A program made the position numbers and the translations under genes. Source: Acidobacteriota bacterium (GTDB taxonomy: Bacteria > Acidobacteriota > Terriglobia > Bryobacterales > Bryobacteraceae). Taken from it: 5,835 bases of DNA. The notes beneath the pieces were generated by a model. That model saw only the letters and a program-made list of their open reading frames with translations. It ran no database searches and was not told the DNA's origin. How positions within the stretch are numbered: the stretch's first letter is position 1; each line of letters opens with the position of its first letter. Positions 1 to 5,835 of this stretch are shown piece after piece. The DNA lies in NCBI GenBank assembly GCA_947505565.1, contig CANNLB010000214.1, forward strand, positions 1 to 5,835, written 5' to 3'.

Positions 1-52
1 ATTGAACGGAAATGCTTGAATTTACCTGACTGTGGCAAGGCTGTCATAGCTT

Positions 53-65
53 GCGCATATTGCGC
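53..65. promoter_or_regulatory. Possible operator: inverted repeat upstream of the phosphodiesterase gene
   Basis: GCGCA-TAT-TGCGC is a perfect inverted repeat with 5-base arms and a 3-base centre. It overlaps a direct repeat of TTGCGC (51-56 and 60-65) and ends 16 bases before the ATG at 82. The position and symmetry would suit a small dimeric regulator or part of a promoter, but such a short repeat can arise by chance in G+C-rich DNA. I could not assign a convincing -35/-10 pair in bases 1-81, and any upstream gene lies outside the window. Confidence 0.25.
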
Positions 66-81
66 TGATAGGGTCTGGCAT

Positions 82-1200
82 ATGACCAGACGTGATCTTT
101 TCAACGCGGGCGGGGTGGCTTTGGCTGCTTCGGCTGCATCGCAACTTACGGCACAACGGCGGGTGCAATGGCGGACGCTGGACGGGAAGCAGCCGTTGGT
201 ATTGGGCCACCGGGGCGCATGCGGCTATTTGCCGGAGCATACGATTGAATCGTATCGCCGGGCGATTGAGCTCGGTGCCGATTTCGTGGAGCCGGATTTG
301 GTTACGACCAAAGACGGACACTTGATCGCGCGGCACGAGCCGATGATTGATGACACGACGGACGTGAAGTCGCGGCAGGAGTTTGCGTCGAAGAAGACGA
401 CGAAGACGCTCGACGGGATCAAGACGACCGGATTTTTCGCGAGCGACTTTACGCTGGCCGAGATCAAGACTTTGCGGGCGATTCAGCCGCGGGCGTCGCG
501 TCCGCAGCAGTTCAACGGGCAGTTCCAGATCCCGACGCTGCAAGAGATTATTGAGATGGTGCAGGGCGAGAACTCGCGGCGGGCGCGGGTGGTGGGGATT
601 TATCCGGAGACAAAACATCCTTCGTTCCACGCGGCGCTGGGTTTACCGCAGGAAGAGCCGCTGCTGGCTATTTTGGAGCGCTATGGGTGGAACAATCGCC
701 GGGCACCGGTTTTCATTCAATCGTTTGAAACGGGGAACCTGAAGTATTTGCGGACGCGGACGACGGTGAAGCTGGTGCAACTGCTGGACGCCGACGATGT
801 GGGTCCGGATGGGAAGTTGACGTTTGCGGCGCCTTACGATAAGCCTTACAACCACGTGATTACGGGTGATGCGCGGGGTTTTGGCGATTTGGTGACGAAG
901 GCGAACTTGGCGGAGATTGCGAAATATGCTGATGGGATTGGGCCTTGGAAGCCTTACATCGCGAGCTTCGCGGGGGCGGGGACGACGCCGATTACAACTA
1001 CGCTGGTGGCGGACGCGCACGAGGCGGGCCTGGTGGTCCATGCGTACACGTTCCGGAATGACTCGCTCGCGGCTCAATACGGCGGGAGTGCGAAGGCGGA
1101 ATACGACCAGTTTTTCCTATATGGCGTAGACGGGGTATTCACGGACTTCTCGGATACCGCGTTTGCGGCGCGGGAAGCGTTGACGCTGGTTCTGCCGTAG
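82..1200 (+). CDS. Tat-exported glycerophosphodiester phosphodiesterase (GlpQ-like)
   Basis: This is a predicted periplasmic enzyme that hydrolyses glycerophosphodiesters to sn-glycerol 3-phosphate and an alcohol (family activity EC 3.1.4.46), scavenging phosphate and carbon from phospholipid head groups. From the ATG at 82 the product has 372 aa. It begins MTRRDLF, a twin-arginine motif, followed by an Ala-rich hydrophobic stretch to about residue 25, so folded Tat export is likely. The family signature is clear: LGHRGACGYLPEHT (catalytic-type His43 and Arg44), EPDLVTTKDG (Glu70 and Asp72, metal ligands in the family) and the second His85 in ARHEP. Further GlpQ-like blocks are GIYPETK, YADGIGP, LVVHAYTFRND and GVDGVFTDF near the C terminus. 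The gene looks complete and intact. A TTG at 16 would add 22 residues in front, but that would bury the Tat signal; GGG at 71-73 is a weak ribosome site for the ATG. The family call is firm; the exact substrate is inferred. E. coli GlpQ has HD where this protein has HE after the second His. Confidence 0.93.
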   Translation: MTRRDLFNAGGVALAASAASQLTAQRRVQWRTLDGKQPLVLGHRGACGYLPEHTIESYRRAIELGADFVEPDLVTTKDGHLIARHEPMIDDTTDVKSRQEFASKKTTKTLDGIKTTGFFASDFTLAEIKTLRAIQPRASRPQQFNGQFQIPTLQEIIEMVQGENSRRARVVGIYPETKHPSFHAALGLPQEEPLLAILERYGWNNRRAPVFIQSFETGNLKYLRTRTTVKLVQLLDADDVGPDGKLTFAAPYDKPYNHVITGDARGFGDLVTKANLAEIAKYADGIGPWKPYIASFAGAGTTPITTTLVADAHEAGLVVHAYTFRNDSLAAQYGGSAKAEYDQFFLYGVDGVFTDFSDTAFAAREALTLVLP

Positions 1201-1215
1201 GCCGCTACGACGCAG

Positions 1216-1254
1216 AAAGGGGGAAGCCGCGAGCGGCTTCCCCCTTTTTTGCTT
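1216..1254 (+). terminator. Strong intrinsic terminator between convergent genes
   Basis: GGGGGAAGCCGC (1219-1230) pairs perfectly with GCGGCTTCCCCC (1233-1244). AAA (1216-1218) and TTT (1245-1247) can extend the stem to 15 pairs. In practice the apex opens to a CGAG tetraloop. On the + strand the stem is followed by TTTTTTGCTTTT, a good U-tract, so it should end the phosphodiesterase transcript 16 bases after its stop codon. Read on the - strand, the same hairpin is followed only by TTTCTGCG. It may still stop the receptor transcript, but less efficiently. Confidence 0.9.
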
Positions 1255-1266
1255 TTGGGCTGCGGT

Positions 1267-4200
1267 TTAGAAGGTCAGCCGGAGGCCGAACCGGAAGCGA
1301 CGTTCAGAACCGGGGTCGGTGCTGGTGATCGCCATGAAGTTGTTCGCGTTGATGACTGCGCCGGTAGCCGCGTTGGTGGACATGGCGCTGACGTTCGCCG
1401 CGGGGTTGCCGAAGCGGGGGGTGTTCGTGAAGTTAAAGGCTTCCGCTTTGAATTGGAGCACAAAGCGTTCGGTGAGTTGGAAGTCCTTGAACATGGCTAA
1501 GTCGGCTTTTTGAAAGCCGGGTCCCGAAAGCGCGTTGCGGCCCATGGTGCCAAACCGGAAGGTACCGGCGGGGCGCTGGAAGTTCGGGTCGCGGAAGGAG
1601 TTAATGGAGTAGAACTGGGCTCCGGGACCGAACTGATTGAGCTTGACAACATCCGCGATCTGATCGGCGGTCTGGTTGGAGCCGGGTGCGTTGAGGGAGG
1701 CGTCCCCGGCGGACACGGTGAACGGAGTACCGTCGTAGGCCGAGTAGATGCCATTGATGCGCCAGCCGCCGGCGATCTGGTCGGCGACGCCTTTGAGGGC
1801 CTTCGGACGGCCCTTGCCCCAGGGGAGTTCATAGACCCAGCTCATGACTAACATGCGGGGTCGGTTGTAGCCGGCCAGCGCGCGATTGCGACCGATGGCG
1901 CTTTCGAGGTTGGTCAGCGGGAGAGCGGCCCAGCCGTCGTCGTCGGCCATGTTGATGGCCTTGGACCAGGTGTAGGCGCCCTTCATGAAGAGACCTTTGG
2001 AGAGGTTCTTGTTCACAGCGACCTGGAGGGAGTGGTAGTTGGAGTTACCCCAGCCATCCCACATCAAAGCTTCGATGATTCGACCCTGCGTCCGAGCGAG
2101 GGGGCGACCCTGGGGGCCAGTGCCGATGGGCGCCGCATTGATGTCGCGGTCGAGGAACTGCCGCACCGTCTGATTGCCGACATAGCCGGCGGAGACGAGG
2201 AAGCTACCGGGGAGGCGGCGTTCGACGGTGAAGTTCCAGGAGTGAATATAACCACGGTTAATCTGGCCACCCCACGGGCTGCGGGGGCCCATGTTGACGG
2301 TGGGGGGGAGGGTGATGGTGCCGGAGCTGATGTCCGGGGTCGGGACCTCGGGCAGGCCCCGGGAGAGCAGGCCGAAGTAACCGAATTGAGTGGGAGCTGC
2401 CCAGGTGGCCGCGATCGTGGCCGGGTAGAGGCCGCGGAGGGGGCGGGAGAGCGCCATGGGGTTGTAGCTCACACTGTAGCCAGCGCGGATGACGGTTGCG
2501 TCATTCAGCCGGTAAGCGAGGCCAATGCGGGGTGCGAAGAGCTTCTTCGAGACGGAGTAGCCATTGTCCTGGGGGATGTTGCCAATTCCGCCGAGGGTGA
2601 CGAGATTGGTGGAGGGGTCCCAACGTTCGAGGCCACGGCCATCGCCACGGGTAAGAAGGGGATACAGCTCCCAGCGGAGGCCGACGTTCAGGGTGAGCTT
2701 GCGGCTCACCTGCCAACGGTCCCGGAAGTAGAGGCCGTACTGCCATTCGCGGGTCTTCATCTCGTAGAACTGGACCGATTTGGAGGCGCTGCCGAGGATG
2801 TCGAGCAGGCCGGCGGCGTAGACGTGGTTGGCGCGGGCGACCTGGCCCTGGAGTACGGTCGCGTTACCGGTGGGGACGAGGTTGCCGCGCGGGTTCGCGA
2901 TTTCCGGCTGCCAGTGGTTCATGGCGTGACGGATCATGTCGACGCCAAAGCGAAATTCATGGGCGCCCTGGATTTTCGACACGTTCGTCGAATAGGTATA
3001 GCTGTTATCGGCGTAGAAGTTCGGGTTGGAACCGGTGCAGTTGCCCCAAGCCGAGAAGCCGTTGTTGATGCAGGGCTGGCCGGAGTAGCGGATGTCGGAT
3101 GCGTACGCCTTGCCGCCGTTGGTGCCGGGGATGCCCCATTCGTCGAGGCCGGTGTTCTTCCCGTAGTCCGGGCCGGTGGCGACGTTCGAGAACTTGGTGA
3201 AGCCGAAGACGCCGTCGATGAGGACGGTGGGCGACAGAGTGTAGTTGAAGCCGAAGGTGGGGATGTCCACACGGGTGTCGGCCCGGCCGATCTGGCCGAG
3301 GCTGGGTCCGGTCAGGCGGCCGAGAGCGGTGGTCCCGACAACCGGGGCGATGAGGTTCGAATACTTGCCCCAAAACATGAGCTTGGTGCTGAGGTTGTAG
3401 TTCACCTTCACGTCATACTGATCGCGGGTGAGGGACTGGGTGCCGGCGGCGAAGAAATTGCCGGAGGTGTTGAAGGCGTCCTGCGCGGGTTGGTTCGGGA
3501 GGGGGGCGAGGGCCTGCAGCTTGCTCCAGATCGGGGAGAAGCGAGAGGACGGGATCTGGTTGTTGGCGAAGAGTTGGCGACCGGCTCCGTTGGCGTCTCC
3601 GGTGAGCGGGTCGTAGATGTTGCCGAGGCCGGCATAGGCGGAGAAGTCACCCCTGCGCATGTCGGCGGCAGGGACGGAGAAGTTGCCGAACTGGCCCGTA
3701 CGTTCTTCGGTTTTTTCGTAGCTGAAGAAGTAGAAGAGCTTGTTCTTGATAATGGGTCCGCCGAAGGTGAAGCCGGGAATGTTGACGATACCTTTGGGAA
3801 GGCGGGGCTTGTTGATCGACTGTTGGAAGAAGTAGGGTCGAGCGTAGAGGGCGTTGTTGTCGTGGTACCAGAAGGCCGAACCGCGAATTTTGTTGGTCCC
3901 GGACTTGGTGGCGACCGTTACGGCAGCGCCGCCGGCCATGCCCTGTTCGGCGTCAAAGGACGACGTGGAGATGTTGACCGTTTCGATGGACTCGACGGGC
4001 GGGTTGTAGAGAGTGTGGTGGGGGAGCCAGATGTAGACGTTGGTGGCGCCGTCGATGCGGGTGTTGTTGTTGTTGCGGTTGGTGCCGTTGACGTTGGTGG
4101 TCAGGGAGCGGGAGGGCGAGGAGCCGGCCGAGTTTTGGAAGGCCGAGGGGGTGGCGCCGGGGACCAGATTGATCATGCTCTGGTAGTTCCGATAGTTGTT

Positions 4201-4641
4201 GAGGGGGAGTTCGACGATCGTCTTCGAGGCGAACTCGGCGCGGACGTCGGAACGATCCGTTTGGAGAGTGGCCGTGGTGGCGGAGACGGTGACCTGTTCG
4301 GCGAGTTGGCCGACTTCGAGCCGGATCTCCGCGCGGGTGATGTTGTTGATGGTGACGGCGATGCCGGTACGGGTGGTGGTACGGAAGCCCGGGGCAATAA
4401 TTTTGAGGGAGTAGGTGCCGGGGCTAAGACTGGCAGCGGTGTACCGGCCTTGTTCGTCCGCCTTGATCTCGCGGGTGGCGCTGGTGCCGGAATTCGTGAG
4501 GCTAATGGCGGCGTTGGGAACGACGGCACCGGATGGGTCTTCAATGGTTCCGACGATAGAACCGTAGAGGACTTGAGAGAAGGCCGTTTGGTGCGTGGCC
4601 AGAAGAATCGCCAGAGCGATGGGGAGAGAAAATCGGGTCAT
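1267..4641 (-). CDS. TonB-dependent receptor, Oar-like, with N-terminal carboxypeptidase-regulatory-like domain
   Basis: This is a predicted outer-membrane beta-barrel that imports an unknown ligand using TonB energy. The 1124-aa product starts with a Sec signal peptide (MTRFSLPIALAILLATHQTA, probable cleavage after AFS, residue 22). A CarboxypepD_reg/CnaB-like beta-sandwich spans about 24-112 (GTIEDPSGAVVPNA, GRYTAASLSPGTYSL, APGFRT). EQVTVSA (115-121) is a TonB-box-like linker. The plug domain spans about 125-255 and ends with VATKSGTNKIRGSAF; FTFGGPIIKNKLFYFFSYE (291-309) opens the barrel. The last residues, RFRFGLRLTF, end in Phe, the usual outer-membrane assembly signal. The length is normal for acidobacterial members and the frame is intact. 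The only two cysteines, Cys524 and Cys535, fall in what is probably a surface loop. The start is supported by AGGAG 8 bases upstream. No ligand-specific neighbour is visible: the gene is convergent with the phosphodiesterase and divergent from the cytochrome-like gene. Codons end mostly in C, unlike both neighbours. The family call is firm; the substrate is unknown. Confidence 0.95.
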   Translation of the reverse strand: MTRFSLPIALAILLATHQTAFSQVLYGSIVGTIEDPSGAVVPNAAISLTNSGTSATREIKADEQGRYTAASLSPGTYSLKIIAPGFRTTTRTGIAVTINNITRAEIRLEVGQLAEQVTVSATTATLQTDRSDVRAEFASKTIVELPLNNYRNYQSMINLVPGATPSAFQNSAGSSPSRSLTTNVNGTNRNNNNTRIDGATNVYIWLPHHTLYNPPVESIETVNISTSSFDAEQGMAGGAAVTVATKSGTNKIRGSAFWYHDNNALYARPYFFQQSINKPRLPKGIVNIPGFTFGGPIIKNKLFYFFSYEKTEERTGQFGNFSVPAADMRRGDFSAYAGLGNIYDPLTGDANGAGRQLFANNQIPSSRFSPIWSKLQALAPLPNQPAQDAFNTSGNFFAAGTQSLTRDQYDVKVNYNLSTKLMFWGKYSNLIAPVVGTTALGRLTGPSLGQIGRADTRVDIPTFGFNYTLSPTVLIDGVFGFTKFSNVATGPDYGKNTGLDEWGIPGTNGGKAYASDIRYSGQPCINNGFSAWGNCTGSNPNFYADNSYTYSTNVSKIQGAHEFRFGVDMIRHAMNHWQPEIANPRGNLVPTGNATVLQGQVARANHVYAAGLLDILGSASKSVQFYEMKTREWQYGLYFRDRWQVSRKLTLNVGLRWELYPLLTRGDGRGLERWDPSTNLVTLGGIGNIPQDNGYSVSKKLFAPRIGLAYRLNDATVIRAGYSVSYNPMALSRPLRGLYPATIAATWAAPTQFGYFGLLSRGLPEVPTPDISSGTITLPPTVNMGPRSPWGGQINRGYIHSWNFTVERRLPGSFLVSAGYVGNQTVRQFLDRDINAAPIGTGPQGRPLARTQGRIIEALMWDGWGNSNYHSLQVAVNKNLSKGLFMKGAYTWSKAINMADDDGWAALPLTNLESAIGRNRALAGYNRPRMLVMSWVYELPWGKGRPKALKGVADQIAGGWRINGIYSAYDGTPFTVSAGDASLNAPGSNQTADQIADVVKLNQFGPGAQFYSINSFRDPNFQRPAGTFRFGTMGRNALSGPGFQKADLAMFKDFQLTERFVLQFKAEAFNFTNTPRFGNPAANVSAMSTNAATGAVINANNFMAITSTDPGSERRFRFGLRLTF

Positions 4642-4649
4642 TAAGGAGA

Positions 4650-4654
4650 CTCCT
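4650..4654 (-). promoter_or_regulatory. Ribosome binding site of the TonB-dependent receptor
   Basis: AGGAG on the - strand (CTCCT on +) lies 8 bases before the ATG at 4641-4639, which fixes the start that also gives an intact signal peptide. It is immediately followed by its own complement, CTCCT (AGGAG-T-CTCCT on the - strand). The one-base centre makes a hairpin at this exact spot sterically impossible without opening pairs, so I do not read it as a regulatory stem. Confidence 0.8.
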
Positions 4655-4727
4655 GAAAAGTTGGGGTCGGCGCGGACCGAATGTTCCTTGAGTAAACCAC
4701 ATTGGCGGCAAAATGAAAATACGATAA

Positions 4728-4739
4728 TTGACGGTTGAC
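4728..4739. repeat. Short direct repeat TTGAC-N2-TTGAC in the divergent promoter region
   Basis: Two TTGAC copies start 7 bases apart (4728-4732 and 4735-4739) in the middle of the 129-base spacer between the receptor and cytochrome-like genes. CGAT (4722-4725) and ATCG (4740-4743) flank them as a loose inverted pair. The second copy is also the core of a consensus -35 box. The repeat could be a regulator site serving both genes, or chance; the sequence alone does not decide. Confidence 0.25.
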
Positions 4740-4764
4740 ATCGATTTTCATGGCGCTGTAGAGT
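4735..4764 (+). promoter_or_regulatory. Candidate sigma70-type promoter for the cytochrome-like gene
   Basis: TTGACA (4735-4740) matches the -35 consensus perfectly. With an 18-base spacer it is followed by TAGAGT (4759-4764), which matches TATAAT at four of six positions. If used, transcription would start about base 4771, on or next to the GTG start codon, implying a very short or absent leader. The -35 box is clear, the -10 box is poor, and no experimental support is possible here. For the - strand receptor gene I see only an A+T-rich tract (about 4711-4730) with no convincing -35/-10 pair. Confidence 0.4.
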
Positions 4765-4770
4765 TTGGGG

Positions 4771-5835
4771 GTGAAGTTCTTATTATTCGTTCTCGCGAGC
4801 GGGGTGGTCTGGGCGGCTCCGGACGAGTTTCTGGCCAAGATCAGGCCTATTTTGACGGAACATTGTTCGAGTTGTCATAATCCGGCGAATCCTCGGAATC
4901 GGATTGATTTTTTGAAGTCGGAATCGCCGACGGATGTGGAGACGCGGCGGACGCTGTGGCGGGATGTGGCGATGCAGTTGCGGAATCGGACGATGCCGCC
5001 GGGGGTGGCGAAGATTTCCGAGGCGGATCGGATGTTGGCGGCGAATTGGATCGATGATCGGCTGCGGACGACGGGATGCGGGACGGGGGATTATGCGGGG
5101 TTTGTGGCTTCGCGGCGGCTGAACCGGCGGGAGTGGAAGAACACGATTCGGGATTTGTTTGGGCTGGATGTGGTGGCGCCGGATCTGTTTCCGGCTGACG
5201 AGGCGGGCGGGGCGGGGTTCGATACGAATGGGGAGACGTTGTACGTGCCGCCGATGATGCTGGAGCGTTATATGGAGGCGGCGACGCACGTGCTGGACCG
5301 GATTGTGGTGACGCCTGCGTTTAATCGGTTGGTGTTGTCGCATGAGATGTCGCCGGTGACGGCGGCACCGACGGGGATTAAGCCGTCGCGATTCTTGAAG
5401 CCGGGGGAGGTGTTGACGACCTCGTTTTCGGTGTTTGCGGAGGGTTCGTATTCGCTGCGGGTTTCGGTGGAGCGGCCGAAGCTGACGCCGTTCACAATGA
5501 AAGTGTTGGTGGACGGTGTGGCGGCGGGGTCGGTTTCGTACGCGCGAGATTCCGGGGGCGGGGCGACGGCGCGGGTGGTGACGGCGACCTTGGCAAGGGG
5601 AGCGCATACGGTGACGGTGGAGAATGGCTCGGAGCGGATTGAGTTTTACAGCCTGACGGTGGACCAGCGGCCGACGGAGGTGACGTCGGAGAAGCGGGCG
5701 TTGCATTTTCGTTTGCTGGGGCTGGAGGTGGGGCAATCGCCGGTGGATAAGCGGACGGCGGCGCGGCGGATTTTGGCTCGGTTGTTGCCGCGGGCGTATC
5801 GGGGGCGGGTGGCGGCGGAAGACATTGAACGGTTG
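4771..5835 (+). CDS. Secreted cytochrome c / DUF1587-family protein, 3' end cut off by the window
   Basis: The frame from GTG 4771 stays open for 355 codons to the last base, so the C terminus is missing. Residues 1-16 are a Sec signal peptide (VKFLLFVLASGVVWA, then APDEF). Residues about 18-100 are a small c-type cytochrome domain: CSSCH at 32-36 binds haem, and Met75 in RTMPPG is the likely axial ligand. Residues about 115-178 (RRLNRREWKNTIRDLFGLDV, LFPADEAGGAGFDTNGE, MLERYMEAA) match DUF1587. Residues about 205-300 are beta-rich and may be a carbohydrate-binding-like sandwich. RRILARLLPRAYRGRV (332-347) looks like the start of DUF1595; in this family DUF1592, DUF1588 and DUF1585 normally follow. 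These proteins are common in Planctomycetes, Verrucomicrobia and Acidobacteria; their reaction is not established. TTG 4765 is the only alternative start after the in-frame stop at 4759; GAG 4761-4763 is a weak ribosome site for GTG. Codons end overwhelmingly in G. The family call is firm; the function is unknown. Confidence 0.9.
   Translation, partial: MKFLLFVLASGVVWAAPDEFLAKIRPILTEHCSSCHNPANPRNRIDFLKSESPTDVETRRTLWRDVAMQLRNRTMPPGVAKISEADRMLAANWIDDRLRTTGCGTGDYAGFVASRRLNRREWKNTIRDLFGLDVVAPDLFPADEAGGAGFDTNGETLYVPPMMLERYMEAATHVLDRIVVTPAFNRLVLSHEMSPVTAAPTGIKPSRFLKPGEVLTTSFSVFAEGSYSLRVSVERPKLTPFTMKVLVDGVAAGSVSYARDSGGGATARVVTATLARGAHTVTVENGSERIEFYSLTVDQRPTEVTSEKRALHFRLLGLEVGQSPVDKRTAARRILARLLPRAYRGRVAAEDIERL

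Noticed and set aside
16..81. Upstream TTG start adding 22 residues to the phosphodiesterase
   Set aside because: It would place a Cys-containing, non-signal segment before the twin-arginine motif. The ATG at 82 gives a normal Tat signal at the N terminus.
22..630. 202-codon open frame on the - strand over the phosphodiesterase
   Set aside because: It is an Arg-rich shadow in register with the phosphodiesterase frame, with no family features.
4063..4074. GTT trinucleotide run (four units), possible phase-variable microsatellite
   Set aside because: It is too short for slippage switching and encodes an Asn-rich stretch that is usual at this plug position in the receptor family.
2032..4644. 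870-codon open frame on the + strand, opposite the TonB-dependent receptor
   Set aside because: It is in codon register with the receptor gene and stays open because that gene hardly uses TTA, CTA or TCA codons here. Its product is a monotonous Gly/Val/Glu/Asp/Ala-rich string without domains, whereas the other strand encodes an unmistakable receptor with signal peptide, plug and barrel.
4644..4654. Inverted repeat AGGAG-A-CTCCT over the receptor ribosome binding site
   Set aside because: A one-base loop cannot form and the arms are only five bases, so an RNA switch is not supported.
4783..5736. 317-codon open frame on the - strand, opposite the cytochrome-like gene
   Set aside because: It is an Arg/His/Pro-rich low-complexity product in register with the real + strand gene; it is a mirror of G-ending codons and has no recognisable domain.
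1..5835. Search for tRNA, rRNA, CRISPR arrays, insertion sequences, attachment sites or defence genes
   Set aside because: No cloverleaf, spaced repeats, transposase motifs or terminal inverted repeats were seen. The window is accounted for by three ordinary-looking protein genes and short spacers.

Overview
The window suggests a G+C-rich soil bacterium of the Acidobacteriota, most likely a Solibacter/Bryobacter-type lineage. The evidence is a long Oar-like TonB-dependent receptor with an N-terminal carboxypeptidase-regulatory-like domain, plus a secreted cytochrome c/DUF1587 protein of the Planctomycetes-Verrucomicrobia-Acidobacteria type. This assignment comes from family knowledge and composition; no marker gene is present.

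There are three protein genes and little spare DNA. (1) On the + strand, 82-1200 encodes a Tat-exported, GlpQ-like glycerophosphodiester phosphodiesterase of 372 aa. (2) On the - strand, 4641-1267 encodes a 1124-aa outer-membrane TonB-dependent receptor, convergent with gene 1. The two stop codons are 66 bases apart, with a very strong hairpin terminator in the gap. (3) On the + strand, a gene starting at GTG 4771 and running off the right edge (355 codons visible) encodes a secreted protein with a haem c motif (CSSCH), a DUF1587-type domain, a beta-rich middle region and what looks like the start of DUF1595. It has no stop inside the window. Genes 2 and 3 are divergent across a 129-base, comparatively A+T-rich spacer, which must hold both promoters.

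All three products are predicted to act outside the cytoplasm. The phosphodiesterase would release glycerol 3-phosphate in the periplasm, the receptor would take up an unknown ligand across the outer membrane, and the cytochrome-like protein would do an unidentified, probably redox-linked job. Nothing in the sequence proves that they form one pathway; the divergent pair 2/3 is the most plausible co-regulated unit.

No tRNA, rRNA, CRISPR, insertion sequence or defence system was seen. The most notable large-scale pattern is that the + strand is G-rich throughout, whichever strand is coding: + strand genes prefer G-ending codons and the - strand gene prefers C-ending codons. This also helps explain a very long antisense open frame (870 codons) that is almost certainly not a gene. 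I did not find a convincing undescribed system here.
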